A DNA stretch of 64,000 nucleotides from Bacteroidetes bacterium UBA1941. GTDB taxonomy: Bacteria; Bacteroidota; Bacteroidia; Chitinophagales; LD1. The notes below the pieces were generated by a model. It worked only from the letters and a program-made list of their open reading frames with translations. It had not been told where the DNA came from and searched no databases. Position numbers and translations under genes: made by a program. Shown here in pieces: positions 43,199 to 52,481 of the stretch (position 1 is its first letter; each line of letters starts with the position of its first letter). The stretch covers positions 186,001-250,000 of the forward strand of contig DDEZ01000007.1 of assembly GCA_002336805.1 (NCBI GenBank), read 5' to 3'.

Positions 43199-44107
43199 AT
43201 GAAGCCATTCAGGACACTTTTGTATTACAAGTATGTGCATATACCGGATGCAGCAGCATTTGCGCAGCAGCATCTGGAGTTTTGCCAGCGGCTGGGCCTG
43301 GTAGGCCGTATCATCGTGGCTGATGAAGGGCTAAACGGCACTGTATCCGGCACTGTCGTGGCCATACAGAAGTATATGGATACAATGAATGCCCATCCGC
43401 TGCTGAATAACATAGACTTCAAAGTAGATGATGTAGATGAGCCATCCTTTCATGCACTGCATCTCCGATATAAGGATGAAATAGTAAATTCCGGTAGCAA
43501 GGAGATGGCTATCGACCCTACTGTACGTACCGGCAAGCACCTGGAGCCAAAAGACTTTGCAGAGATGATGCACCGTGAAGATGTAGTGGTGCTGGATGTG
43601 CGGTCTAACTATGAGAGCGGCCTGGGCCGGTTCAAAGGTGCCGTAGCAGCAGATATAGATAACTTCCGGGACTTCCCTGAGTATATCAAGAACCTGGAGC
43701 AGTATAAGGACAAGAAGGTGCTGACATACTGCACCGGCGGCATCAAGTGTGAAAAAGCAAGCGCACTGCTGCTGGAGGCTGGGTTCAAAGATGTGTACCA
43801 GCTGCACGGTGGTATCATCAAGTATGGCAAAGAGATGCAGGGCAAGGACTTTGAAGGCAACTGCTATGTCTTTGACAAGCGCGTCTCTGTGCCTGTCAAT
43901 AGTGTGAACCCATCTGTGATCTCTACCTGCAAGATATGTGGTACGCCCTCTACGCACATGATCAACTGTGCCAATGCGGAGTGCAATGACCACTTCGTAC
44001 TCTGCGAGTCATGCGGAGACAAGATGAATGGCTGCTGCTGTGAGGAGTGTATGGCCTCTCCTGCGCTCAGGGTGTATGATGGGACGGGATATTACTCTAA
44101 GGATTGA
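43199..44107 (+). CDS. trhO: tRNA uridine(34) hydroxylase TrhO (YceA, rhodanese family)
   Basis: 302 residues from ATG 43199 (MKPFRTLLYYKYVH). The N-terminal acylphosphatase-like domain (residues 1-100) includes VADEGLNGTVSGT. The rhodanese domain (residues about 110-215) has the catalytic Cys in LTYCTGGIKCEKAS. The C-terminus holds a dense Cys cluster (CKICGTPSTHMINCANAEC and CESCGDKMNGCCCEECM), probably zinc binding. TrhO hydroxylates U34 of tRNAs. It ends 3 bp from the convergent hypothetical gene. Confidence 0.94.
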   Translation: MKPFRTLLYYKYVHIPDAAAFAQQHLEFCQRLGLVGRIIVADEGLNGTVSGTVVAIQKYMDTMNAHPLLNNIDFKVDDVDEPSFHALHLRYKDEIVNSGSKEMAIDPTVRTGKHLEPKDFAEMMHREDVVVLDVRSNYESGLGRFKGAVAADIDNFRDFPEYIKNLEQYKDKKVLTYCTGGIKCEKASALLLEAGFKDVYQLHGGIIKYGKEMQGKDFEGNCYVFDKRVSVPVNSVNPSVISTCKICGTPSTHMINCANAECNDHFVLCESCGDKMNGCCCEECMASPALRVYDGTGYYSKD

Positions 44108-44110
44108 TAC

Positions 44111-44659
44111 CTAGCAGCGCTCTATCGTAGTCAATTCACTTTTCTTTAAGGCATTATTTATTTTTCTGTCTGCCTCTTTGTTCAGGCTTGACAGGTGTAT
44201 GTTGCCATACTGGCAAATGCTGCCTGTGATCTCCTGCCTCGGATCCATAAAGTGTACAAGGCTTGAGATCGTATTAGTGCGCGTGAGCCAATAGAGATGT
44301 CTCATAAACGCAGTATCTTCCGCGACATCTATCTCTATAGCTCCGTTAAATAATTTACCGACCTTGCTGCTTTCTAAATAGGCTACAGCCGCTTTTGCGG
44401 GCTTATTGCGGCCCTTTCTATATAGCCAAGGGATACTATCATCCGCGAGAAACAACACGCCCTTAAAGCCCATATCAAGCAATAATTTCTTGCAGGCGCT
44501 AGCCACCGCTATAGACCGTATTCGCGGCCTTTCATCTTTGAAAGTCAGTATATAATTGTTGACTGTTTTAGGGAAGTGATAGCTGTATTCATTGATTCCT
44601 GCGCGAGGAAACTTTGGATACAGAGAGAGGCACTTAGCTCGTGATATTTTGCGCAGCAT
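44111..44659 (-). CDS. Hypothetical protein following the aminopeptidase gene
   Basis: 182 residues, no signal peptide or membrane helix. It has a basic N-terminus (MLRKISRAKCLSLYPKFPRAG), a mixed alpha/beta middle (IAVASACKKLLLDMGFKGVLFLADDSIPWLYRKG, and AAVAYLESSKVGKLFNGAIEIDV), and a Lys/Glu-rich end. The alternation resembles a small alpha/beta or acetyltransferase-like fold, but no motif is decisive. It begins 2 nt after the aminopeptidase stop, so translation is probably coupled. I recognise no family. Confidence 0.6.
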   Translation of the reverse strand: MLRKISRAKCLSLYPKFPRAGINEYSYHFPKTVNNYILTFKDERPRIRSIAVASACKKLLLDMGFKGVLFLADDSIPWLYRKGRNKPAKAAVAYLESSKVGKLFNGAIEIDVAEDTAFMRHLYWLTRTNTISSLVHFMDPRQEITGSICQYGNIHLSSLNKEADRKINNALKKSELTTIERC

Positions 44660-44661
44660 AG

Positions 44662-45765
44662 CTATATCACAAACGCACCATTCCTATAGATCACCTCACC
44701 ATCGGCTATGATCTCGCCGCCATCGCGCATATCGGTGATCATATCCCAGTGTACAGTTGATTCATTCTTGCCGCCACACTGCTTGTAGCTCTGGCCTACC
44801 GCCATATGGATACTGCCACCTATCTTCTCATCAAAGAGGATATTGCGCGTAGTCCTTTGGATATTCATATTAGTGCCCACGGCCACCTCGCCCCAGTAGC
44901 GTGCACCCTCTACTGAGAAGACCTTATCCAGCACGTCCTGCCCCTTCTCGGCAGACCATTTGATCACCTGGCCATCCTTCACCTCCAGGCGTACGCCTTC
45001 TACATCCTTGCCCATATAGATGGTCGGGTAGCTGAAGTAGGCCCATCCATTCACACTATCCTCTACCGGCGCGCTGAAGACCTCACCGCTCGGCATATTG
45101 GCGCGGCCATCGGAGTTGATCCACTTGCGGCCTTTCACAGAGAATGTCATGTCGATGTTCTTACCCTTGTATTGTACCACGTCGGCTTTGTCCAGGCGGT
45201 CTACGTAGGCCTGTTGCTTCGCACGCACCTCAAGCCATTTGGCTACCGGGTCTTGGTCATATAGGTAGCAAGACTGGAAGACAAACTTTTCATATTCCTC
45301 CAAAGTCATGCGTGCATCATCTGCGCCGGCCTGCGTAGGATACTGGCACAGCGCGCGGCGGATAGAGCCATTGCCCAGCCTGTCAAAGTAGATCTTGTTC
45401 AGCTCAGATTGCCCTTTCTGAAAGAGCTTATATTTCTCCTCATTGATTGGTGCGTGGTCGTCATCACCCTTGCGGTACGGTGCGCGGATATTGAGATAGC
45501 AGTCAAAGTTTTCGAAGATGTATTTCTTGATAGGACTCACATACGTGAGCTGATCCTCCCCGCCATGCTCCAGCAGCAGGTCGCCGAGACCCTCTATCTC
45601 GATATTGAAATGTGGTTGACCACCCGCTATGTAGATCGCCTTGGCCACCTCTTTGAGCAGCGGTTCCGCGAGATAAGAGCTATTGACATATACCTGGTCG
45701 CCCTTCTTCACTGCGAGGCAATAATTGACTAGTAGGTTTGCGTATTTTTCTATCAAATTTGACAT
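44662..45765 (-). CDS. M29 family aminopeptidase (AmpS/thermophilic metalloprotease type)
   Basis: 367 residues from ATG 45765 (MSNLIEKYANLLVNYCLAVKKGD), the typical M29 start. The metal-binding C-terminal half shows GEVFSAPVEDSVNGWAYF (conserved Glu), EGARYWGEVAVGTN (Glu), IGGSIHMAVGQSYKQCGGKNES and STVHWDMITDM (His, Asp ligands). The protein has no signal peptide and acts as a cytoplasmic exopeptidase. The next gene begins 2 nt after its stop. Confidence 0.93.
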   Translation of the reverse strand: MSNLIEKYANLLVNYCLAVKKGDQVYVNSSYLAEPLLKEVAKAIYIAGGQPHFNIEIEGLGDLLLEHGGEDQLTYVSPIKKYIFENFDCYLNIRAPYRKGDDDHAPINEEKYKLFQKGQSELNKIYFDRLGNGSIRRALCQYPTQAGADDARMTLEEYEKFVFQSCYLYDQDPVAKWLEVRAKQQAYVDRLDKADVVQYKGKNIDMTFSVKGRKWINSDGRANMPSGEVFSAPVEDSVNGWAYFSYPTIYMGKDVEGVRLEVKDGQVIKWSAEKGQDVLDKVFSVEGARYWGEVAVGTNMNIQRTTRNILFDEKIGGSIHMAVGQSYKQCGGKNESTVHWDMITDMRDGGEIIADGEVIYRNGAFVI

Positions 45766-45842
45766 CGGAAAATTTTGTGCATCGAATATATCAATAACGG
45801 TCAAATCGATGCATTTGTCTAATACCTAACGTCTAAAGTTTT

Positions 45843-46352
45843 ATGAAAAAGCTATTCCCTAGTGATAAAACAGAATCCCGCTACTCCGGCTGGTACCGCC
45901 GCGGGCTGAATGTGTGGCCCTGCATCTGGTGTACCGGTAGTAAGATAAAATTTGTGTCTGGAGACTTTCGCGAGCTGCATGTACAGCTGAGCCTCAACTG
46001 GCGCACCCGCAACCGTGTAGGCACCGTCTACGGCGGCAGCATCTACAGCTCTGTAGACCCATACTATATGCTCATGATAATGGAGATACTGGGCCGGGAC
46101 TATATCGTGTGGGACAAAGGCGCGACAATAAAATTTGTACGCCCGATCACTGATAAGGTCAAGTGCCGCTTCCTGATATCAGATGAGCTGGTAGAAAAAG
46201 TAAAATCAGAGATCGCCGCAAACGGACAATACATCTTTGAGCTACCGCTGGAATATGTAGATGATGAAGGCAAGGTATACGCAGTCTTTACCAAGACAGT
46301 GTATACAGCTAGTAAGGAATATTATAAGAATAAAAAGGCGGCGGTAGCTTAG
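45843..46352 (+). CDS. DUF4442 hotdog-fold protein (thioesterase-like)
   Basis: 169 residues. The hotdog-type core is indicated by NRVGTVYGGSIYSSVDPYYMLMIMEILG followed by KGATIKFVRPITDKVKCRFLIS, the layout of DUF4442 proteins related to acyl-CoA thioesterases. The usual helix Asp or Asn position is occupied in SSVDPY. Substrate unknown. Its last four bases overlap the convergent methyltransferase stop. Confidence 0.9.
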   Translation: MKKLFPSDKTESRYSGWYRRGLNVWPCIWCTGSKIKFVSGDFRELHVQLSLNWRTRNRVGTVYGGSIYSSVDPYYMLMIMEILGRDYIVWDKGATIKFVRPITDKVKCRFLISDELVEKVKSEIAANGQYIFELPLEYVDDEGKVYAVFTKTVYTASKEYYKNKKAAVA

Positions 46353-47539
46353 CTGTTTTCTTCGTTTTCATCCTCTTTCGGATGCTGGCCACCTTGTAGC
46401 TTGTGTATCTTCTTCGTTCCACTATACATACTAAACTTCAGGTAGCGGCACTCCAGCTGGCCATTGTACAGCACCAGCTTGCGCGATGGACGGAGACCGA
46501 TGCTTTTCAGCGCATCCATATTGGAGCTGATCAGGTAGCAGTCATAGCCAGAATAGTAGACCTTCCAGGTATCACCGATAGACTTGTAGAGTGCGTCGAT
46601 ATCCTCCTTGTCCATACGCTCGCCATAGGGCGGATTGACTATGCAGACACCTCCACCCTCCGGCGGCTCTATATCGCGAAAGTCACTATTGATGATCGTG
46701 ATCATGTCTTCCACCTTCGCCCATTTGATGTTCTCTTTTGCTTTGCGGGCTACGTGCGGTGAGATTTCGCAGCCGAAGAGTTTGATATCTGTACTGCTGA
46801 TACGCTCTACAGCTTTGCTATGGATATTTTCCCATAGCTCCTTGTCATAAGGCAGGAAGCTATGCCACAGTTCAAAACCAAACCATTCGCGGTGGATACC
46901 GCAAGGGATATTGGCAGCGATCATCGCCGCTTCTATCAATATCGTGGCTGAGCCACACATCGGGTCTACCAGTGGCCGGTGGCCCTCCCAGCCGGTGAGC
47001 ATGACCATGCCGGCAGCGAGCACCTCATTGATAGGCGCGAGATTGGTCTTGGCGCGGTAGCCGCGTTTGTGCAGTGACTCACCAGAGGAGTCCAGCGCCA
47101 GTGTCACTACATCGTGATAGATGTGTATGTTAAGACGAATGGTCGGTTTGTCCAGGTCCACCGAGGGCCTGCTGCCATATTTGTCGCGAAACTGGTCTAC
47201 GATAGCATCCTTCGCTTTCTGCGAGACGAACTGTGAGTGATTGAAAAACTCGGTATTGAGTGCCGTATCGATTCCTATAGTGTCATTAGGACTCAGGTAC
47301 AGGTCCCAGTTGATCGCCTTGATACCATCATATAGCTGCTGGTCACTGGATGCACTGAATTTATGTATCGGCACCAGTATCCGCAGCGCAGTACGGACCA
47401 GCAGATTGGCTTTGTACATCACCCCGATATTTCCTTCAAAGCTGACTGCGCGATTGTGGACTTCTACATTCTCTGCGCCGAGCTTGCGCAGCTCAGTGGC
47501 ACATATTTCCTCTAGTCCGAATATGGTCTTGGCGACCAT
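46349..47539 (-). CDS. THUMP-domain class I RNA methyltransferase (RlmL/YpsC-like)
   Basis: About 396 residues from ATG 47539 (MVAKTIFGLEEICATELRKLG); a GTG at 47566 also opens the frame. An N-terminal ferredoxin-like and THUMP region is followed by a Rossmann methyltransferase domain. Motifs: MVMLTGWEGHRPLVDPMCGSATILIEAAM (SAM-binding), GCEISPHVARKAKENI, and VNPPYGERM, the NPPY active site of N-methyltransferases. It resembles the N-terminal half of RlmL and modifies 23S rRNA guanosine by family. A charged tail (HPKEDENEENS) ends it. Confidence 0.9.
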   Translation of the reverse strand: MVAKTIFGLEEICATELRKLGAENVEVHNRAVSFEGNIGVMYKANLLVRTALRILVPIHKFSASSDQQLYDGIKAINWDLYLSPNDTIGIDTALNTEFFNHSQFVSQKAKDAIVDQFRDKYGSRPSVDLDKPTIRLNIHIYHDVVTLALDSSGESLHKRGYRAKTNLAPINEVLAAGMVMLTGWEGHRPLVDPMCGSATILIEAAMIAANIPCGIHREWFGFELWHSFLPYDKELWENIHSKAVERISSTDIKLFGCEISPHVARKAKENIKWAKVEDMITIINSDFRDIEPPEGGGVCIVNPPYGERMDKEDIDALYKSIGDTWKVYYSGYDCYLISSNMDALKSIGLRPSRKLVLYNGQLECRYLKFSMYSGTKKIHKLQGGQHPKEDENEENS

Positions 47540-47567
47540 CCTGTAGTTTTCTGAGATACCCTTCACT

Positions 47568-47616
47568 CAATTGATAATTTAAAATTGATAATTGACAATG
47601 GAGCCATTCTCCATTG
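47568..47616. repeat. AT-rich tandem and inverted repeat before the methyltransferase gene
   Basis: Two copies of AATTGATAATT (47569-47579 and 47583-47593) are followed by the hairpin CAATGGAG / CTCCATTG (47596-47603 and 47609-47616, loop CCATT). It lies directly upstream of the minus-strand methyltransferase start. The composition resembles short intergenic repeats dispersed in many bacterial genomes. Function unknown. Confidence 0.55.
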
Positions 47617-47652
47617 AGACGGTACAAATGTAGAGAAATAAAGGGAATAGCG

Positions 47653-48015
47653 TCAGCTATGATACACGCGGGAGGCAGTGATCAGGCCATCCTTGACCTC
47701 CAGCACCTCCCCCACTTTCATTGGTGCCTCGCCGTCTACAGTACGTATATATTCCATAAATACAGTCGATTCATCAGCGATAAACCTGATGGGCTGGTAT
47801 CGTAAGGTGAGCAGCCGGTCAAAGCAATCCTGCCACCAGCGCCGTAAAGCGTCCTTTCCCTGGATAAGGCCTTTTGTATCTGGCTGCCTCAACTTTAGCT
47901 TTGGACTGTAGTGTTGCGCACCACCGGCATACAGCGACAGGAGCTTCTCCAGATTATGCTCGTTGAATGCATCGAACCAAATATGGGCAGTGTCTAATGG
48001 CGTCCTATTGTCCAT
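47653..48015 (-). CDS. SnoaL/NTF2-like small protein
   Basis: 120 residues. The typical start DTAHIWFDAFNEHNLEKLLSLYAGGAQHYSP and the end GEAPMKVGEVLEVKDGLITASRVYHS define the NTF2-like cone fold of the SnoaL group. Ligand and reaction cannot be read from sequence. It begins 33 bp after the secreted hypothetical gene on the same strand. Confidence 0.88.
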   Translation of the reverse strand: MDNRTPLDTAHIWFDAFNEHNLEKLLSLYAGGAQHYSPKLKLRQPDTKGLIQGKDALRRWWQDCFDRLLTLRYQPIRFIADESTVFMEYIRTVDGEAPMKVGEVLEVKDGLITASRVYHS

Positions 48016-48048
48016 TATCCCGTTTTATACGACGCGCCGCCTACAGCT

Positions 48049-48669
48049 TTAGAAACTCTTGGCCAGCGTATTATAGAGATCTTTACCAAGTTTCTCATAG
48101 CACTCTGCGAGGCGGGTACCGACGGCAAAGTCCCCCATCATGGTCGCTGTCTGACCCGGCACTTTATCGAGATTGATGGTCAGTATCACCTTGCCAGAGT
48201 TATCAGAAAACTCGCAGATGGTATTGATACGTGCAGGGGATTTATCCATTCCTATGTTATAGCCCGGATCACTGTTGGTCGTTTTGATCACCAGTTTGTA
48301 TGACCCAGCACCGGTAGTGACTTGTGTGCCGCTGCCATTTCCCATCTGATTAAATTTCTCTATAAATGCTGGTTGATACTTCTTCTCGCGATTATCTTTC
48401 CATTCCTTCGCCCATTTGTCACCTGAGCCGGGTTCCTTTTCATTCTTCTGAGCTATACGCGTTTTGAGGTATTCTTCTTCAGTCTCTTTACCTACACCCA
48501 TATTGTCGTAAGTAAATGATACGCTTATCTTTTTCCCCTTGAGAACTGAGGCGTCGCCATCTACTACTGCTTTTTTAGAGTGCGCGCCCAAGCCACCCAA
48601 GCCATATTGTGCATGAGCAGCAGTAATGCACAGAATAGTAAATACGCATACTGTGAAGATCTTTTTCAT
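48049..48669 (-). CDS. Secreted hypothetical protein
   Basis: 206 residues from ATG 48669 (signal MKKIFTVCVFTILCITAAHA); the longer frame to 48738 overlaps the thiolase gene and is not needed. After YGLGGLGAHSKK the protein is beta-rich with a charged middle (AKEWKDNREKKYQPAFIEKFNQMGNG) and TTGAGSYKLVIKTTNSDPGYNIG. No Cys in the mature part. I recognise the type from Bacteroidota genomes but no function. Confidence 0.75.
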   Translation of the reverse strand: MKKIFTVCVFTILCITAAHAQYGLGGLGAHSKKAVVDGDASVLKGKKISVSFTYDNMGVGKETEEEYLKTRIAQKNEKEPGSGDKWAKEWKDNREKKYQPAFIEKFNQMGNGSGTQVTTGAGSYKLVIKTTNSDPGYNIGMDKSPARINTICEFSDNSGKVILTINLDKVPGQTATMMGDFAVGTRLAECYEKLGKDLYNTLAKSF

Positions 48670-48724
48670 AGTTGGTTGGTTTTTAGTTAAATTTTTGAAT
48701 TGCAATAATCTTATGATAAAGCTA

Positions 48725-49918
48725 TTAAATCTTCTCATAGACCACAGCCAGTCCCTGACCTACACCGATACACATTGTCGCCACACCGTATTTCACGTTT
48801 GCGCGGCGCTTCATCTCATGTAGCAGCGTAGCCGTGATACGTGCACCTGAGCAGCCGAGTGGATGGCCAAGGGCTATAGCGCCCCCATTTACGTTGACTA
48901 TAGCCGGATCAAAGCCGAGGTCACGCACACAGGCGAGGCTCTGTGAGGCAAAGGCTTCATTGAGCTCTACGAGTCCGATGTCAGAGGTCTTGAGTCCTGC
49001 ACGGTCCAGCGCCTTGCGCACTGCATAGATGGGGCCGATACCCATGATGGATGGCTCTACACCTGCGGTGGCCATGGCTACCACGCGAGCCATAGGCTTC
49101 AGGCCATGCTTTTTCACCACGGCCTCGCTGGCTACCAGTGTAGCTGCGGCACCGTCATTGATCCCGGAGGAATTGCCGGCTGTCACGGTACCGTCCTTAG
49201 CAAAGGCGGGCTTCAGCTTCGCCAGATCTTCCACAGATGATAGGCGCGGATGCTCATCTTTTACAAAAGATACTTTCTCTCCCTTTCCCTTGTCGATCTC
49301 TACAGGCACGATCTCATCTGTGAAACGGCCCGCCTCATGCGCTGCCTTATATTTTACCTGCGACTCATAGGCAAACTGGTCCTGCTCGGTGCGGGAGATG
49401 TTCCACTGCCTGGCTACATTCTCCGCCGTTTCGCCCATAGAGATGGTATAGTCCGAAGGAAACTGCCTATTGGTAAAGCGCCAACCAAGGGTCGTATCAA
49501 ACATTTGCTGCCCTCTGTCGAAAGCGGAGATCGCCTTGCTCATCACCATAGGGGCGCGGCTCATGCTCTCTACGCCACCAGCTATATACAGGTCGCCATC
49601 GCCAGCCTTGATAGCCCTGGCAGCATCTCCTATGGCCTGCAGGCCAGATGCACAGAGGCGATTTACGGTGACACCGCCTATAGACTTTGGCAGCTCTGCC
49701 AGGAGTACAGCCATACGCGCTACGTTGCGATTGTCCTCGCCACTCTGATTGGCAGCGCCAAAGATTATATCTTCCACCGCTGCCGTATCGAGCCAGCTGT
49801 TTCGCTCTACTATTGCCTTGACTACGTGTGCCGCCAGGTCGTCTGGCCTCACTGTGCTGAGTGTGCCTCCATATTTACCTATGGGAGTGCGGAGTGCGTC
49901 TATGATGTATGCGTCCAT
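48725..49918 (-). CDS. Acetyl-CoA acyltransferase (thiolase, 3-oxoadipyl-CoA thiolase-like)
   Basis: 397 residues, full length for degradative thiolases. The catalytic Cys 89 is in NRLCASGLQAIGDAAR, the His in ALGHPLGCSGARI and the second Cys in TMCIGVGQG. Segments such as FDTTLGWRF and GAANQSGEDNRNVARMA resemble 3-oxoadipyl-CoA thiolases (PcaF/PaaJ) more than short-chain thiolases, but no aromatic-degradation genes flank it, so a general beta-oxidation role is possible. It is the first gene of a minus-strand run with the secreted and SnoaL-like genes. Confidence 0.92.
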   Translation of the reverse strand: MDAYIIDALRTPIGKYGGTLSTVRPDDLAAHVVKAIVERNSWLDTAAVEDIIFGAANQSGEDNRNVARMAVLLAELPKSIGGVTVNRLCASGLQAIGDAARAIKAGDGDLYIAGGVESMSRAPMVMSKAISAFDRGQQMFDTTLGWRFTNRQFPSDYTISMGETAENVARQWNISRTEQDQFAYESQVKYKAAHEAGRFTDEIVPVEIDKGKGEKVSFVKDEHPRLSSVEDLAKLKPAFAKDGTVTAGNSSGINDGAAATLVASEAVVKKHGLKPMARVVAMATAGVEPSIMGIGPIYAVRKALDRAGLKTSDIGLVELNEAFASQSLACVRDLGFDPAIVNVNGGAIALGHPLGCSGARITATLLHEMKRRANVKYGVATMCIGVGQGLAVVYEKI

Positions 49919-49955
49919 TGCTGTCTGGTTGAGAGCGCTAAGCTATAAAAAATAG

Positions 49956-49983
49956 AAGCCGGCACCATACGTGGTACCGGCTT
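49956..49983 (-). terminator. Terminator of recQ
   Basis: Stem AAGCCGGCACC / GGTACCGGCTT with one mismatch and loop ATACGT. On the minus strand it is followed by CTATTTTTTATAG. It lies 51 bp beyond the recQ stop. Confidence 0.85.
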
Positions 49984-50033
49984 TAAAAATCTCAAAAGGA
50001 AGATTGCTTCGCTCTCGCTCGCAAATGATCGTT

Positions 50034-52238
50034 TTAATTCGCCAGCTCGCTCATAAACTTGATACGTACCAGCTGTATCTCATCTACCTCTACATCATCA
50101 TTGCTAAATTCATCCATAGCGGCCTCCAGTGAGTCTGTCTCGGCGGAGCGGAAGTAGTCAAAAATATCATTGACCAGATCCTCGTCCATCACGCTGCTGA
50201 GGTAGTAGTCTATATTGACCTTGGTACCGGAGTGCACAATGGTCTCCAGCTCGGCTATCATATCCTTGCGGCTGATGCCGAGAGTACGTGCCAGATCATC
50301 CAGACTGATCCTTTTGTCTATAGCCTGTATGATCTTGATCTTCTCTCCGGCTTTGTTAGCGACGGACTTTACGATAAAGTCAGTAGGGCGGTCTATATCA
50401 TTGTCCTCCACGTACTGCTTGATCATTTCGATGAACTTCTTGCCATATCGCTCCGCCTTGCCGCGGCTCACACCATTGATACCGGCCATTTCATCCATTG
50501 TGATGGGATACTTGGTAGCCATTTCCTCCAGGGAGTTTTCCTGGAAGATGACATAGGTAGGCAGGTTGCTGGCCTTTGCTGTCTTTTGACGCAGCTCTTT
50601 GAGCATATTGAGCAGCTTGGGATCTACCACGCTACGGGCTGCGGCATTCTCTTCTACTATCACCTCATTGGCCTCTTCCTCATAGTTGTGATTGAGAGAG
50701 ACTACGATCTTATATGGTTTCTTGACGAATGTCCTACTGTTATCATTGAGCCTGAGTATTCCGTACTGCTCTATGTCCTTGTCTATGAGGTTTATTATCA
50801 TAGCGTTGCGCAGCACGGAGTTCCAGTGGTGTTCATCTTTGTCAGCTCCTGCGCCGAAAAGCGGCAGTTTGTCGTATTTGAAGTCCGTGATATCTTTTGA
50901 CTTCTTACCTATCAGAAATTTGACCAGGTATGGCAGGTCATGATTTTCTTTAACTGCGGCTATAGACTCTATGGCCAGTTTGGTGTCTTCTGTTACATCT
51001 ATTTTCTCCTTAGGATGGCGGCAGTTGTCGCACATGTTGTTGCATTGGTCGGGCGTATAGTTCTCTCCGAAATAATGCAACAAGAACTTTCTCCGGCACT
51101 CGGCAGACTCTACATAGGCTACAGTCTCATTGACCAGCTGCAGGCCGCGCTCGCGCTCGGCCACAGTCTTGTCGCGCAGTAGCTTTTCCAGCTTTGAGAT
51201 ATCCTTGTAGCTGAAGTATACCACGCACTCTCCGTCCATGCCATCGCGACCACCGCGGCCAGTCTCCTGATAGTAGTTTTCCAGAGACTTAGGTATATCA
51301 TAGTGGATCACATAGCGAATGTCCGGCTTGTCTATACCCATGCCAAAGGCGATGGTAGCCACGATCACATCTACATCTTCCTGCAGAAAGGCATCTTGTG
51401 TCTGTGCACGTACCTTATTGTCTATCCCGGCGTGGTAGGACGCGGCTTTGATGCCATTAGCTCTCAGCACCTGGGCTATATCATCAGCAGTCTTGCGGTT
51501 GATCACATAGACGATGCCCGATTTGCCAGTGCGCTGTTTGATAAACTGGACCATATTTTTGGTAGCCAGTTGTGGTGTCTTCTTGGGCCGTATCTCATAG
51601 TAGAGATTCGGTCTGTTGAATGAAGAGATGAATATATCCGGCTTGCGGAGATTGAGCGTTTTTACAATATCGCTTTGTACCTTAGGCGTAGCAGTGGCAG
51701 TCAATGCGATGATAGGGAAGTCTCCCTGCAGCATATCCACTATCTCTTTAATACGGCGATACTCCGGCCGGAAGTCGTGACCCCACTCTGAGATACAGTG
51801 GGCTTCATCTACAGCTACAAAGCTGATAGGCACCTCTTTAAATATATCCGTCGTTTCTTGTTTGGTCAAAGTCTCCGGTGCTACAAAAAGCATCTTGGTC
51901 CTGCCGGCTTTGATGTCTTTGATCACCTTAGTGCGCTCTGTGCGACTCAGAGATGAGTTGAGGAAGTGCGCGACATCATCCTTGTCAGAGTAGTTGCGCA
52001 CCAGGTCTACCTGGTTTTTCATAAGTGCGATGAGCGGAGAGATGATGATCGCTACCCCATCCATGATTATAGCCGGCAGCTGATAGCAGAGTGACTTGCC
52101 ACCTCCGGTAGGCATGATCACAAATACATCATTGCCAGACATGAGGCTCTTGATGATGCGCTCCTGCTCTCCTTTAAACTTATTGAAACCAAAATATTCC
52201 TGAAGTGCCTCTTTGAGGGATAATTCTGCTACTGCCAT
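50034..52238 (-). CDS. recQ: ATP-dependent DNA helicase RecQ
   Basis: 734 residues. Walker A PTGGGKS (near residue 44) and the DEAH box in VDEAHCISEWGHDFRPEY are present, and the aromatic-rich loop SEWGHDFRPEY is the RecQ signature. The helicase core ends near residue 340 with YYQETGRGGRDG (motif VI). The zinc-binding and winged-helix RQC region contains CRRKFLLHYFGE and CNNMCDNCRHP. An HRDC domain (ASNLPTYVIFQENSLEEMATKYP) and an acidic tail follow. RecQ unwinds recombination intermediates. It is divergent from the guanylyltransferase gene. Confidence 0.97.
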   Translation of the reverse strand: MAVAELSLKEALQEYFGFNKFKGEQERIIKSLMSGNDVFVIMPTGGGKSLCYQLPAIIMDGVAIIISPLIALMKNQVDLVRNYSDKDDVAHFLNSSLSRTERTKVIKDIKAGRTKMLFVAPETLTKQETTDIFKEVPISFVAVDEAHCISEWGHDFRPEYRRIKEIVDMLQGDFPIIALTATATPKVQSDIVKTLNLRKPDIFISSFNRPNLYYEIRPKKTPQLATKNMVQFIKQRTGKSGIVYVINRKTADDIAQVLRANGIKAASYHAGIDNKVRAQTQDAFLQEDVDVIVATIAFGMGIDKPDIRYVIHYDIPKSLENYYQETGRGGRDGMDGECVVYFSYKDISKLEKLLRDKTVAERERGLQLVNETVAYVESAECRRKFLLHYFGENYTPDQCNNMCDNCRHPKEKIDVTEDTKLAIESIAAVKENHDLPYLVKFLIGKKSKDITDFKYDKLPLFGAGADKDEHHWNSVLRNAMIINLIDKDIEQYGILRLNDNSRTFVKKPYKIVVSLNHNYEEEANEVIVEENAAARSVVDPKLLNMLKELRQKTAKASNLPTYVIFQENSLEEMATKYPITMDEMAGINGVSRGKAERYGKKFIEMIKQYVEDNDIDRPTDFIVKSVANKAGEKIKIIQAIDKRISLDDLARTLGISRKDMIAELETIVHSGTKVNIDYYLSSVMDEDLVNDIFDYFRSAETDSLEAAMDEFSNDDVEVDEIQLVRIKFMSELAN

Positions 52239-52435
52239 AAACCACCTTTTCGTTATTCAATATACGGCCCGGATGTATAAACGTTCGCTACCGGGCTTTC
52301 ATTACGCCTACGAAATATAATAGAAAAAAAATTAAGCATTTGCAAAAAATCCAGCATGATATTAGTCCAGCCAGATCCACTATGGCGCAGACATTAAAAA
52401 GCAGGGTTTCTATGCGGTGATGTGTCGCGAATAGT

Positions 52436-52443
52436 TAAATTTG
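52436..52443 (+). promoter_or_regulatory. TAAATTTG -7 box upstream of the guanylyltransferase gene
   Basis: An exact TAnnTTTG match, with the expected start near 52450 and 30 nt of leader before ATG 52482. The -33 side is weak (no TTTG at 17-23 bp). It lies in the 243-bp gap between recQ and this divergent gene; the rest of that gap shows nothing clear. Confidence 0.4.
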
Positions 52444-52481
52444 CCTTTCGAATTTTTAACAACAGTCATCAGACTAAACTA

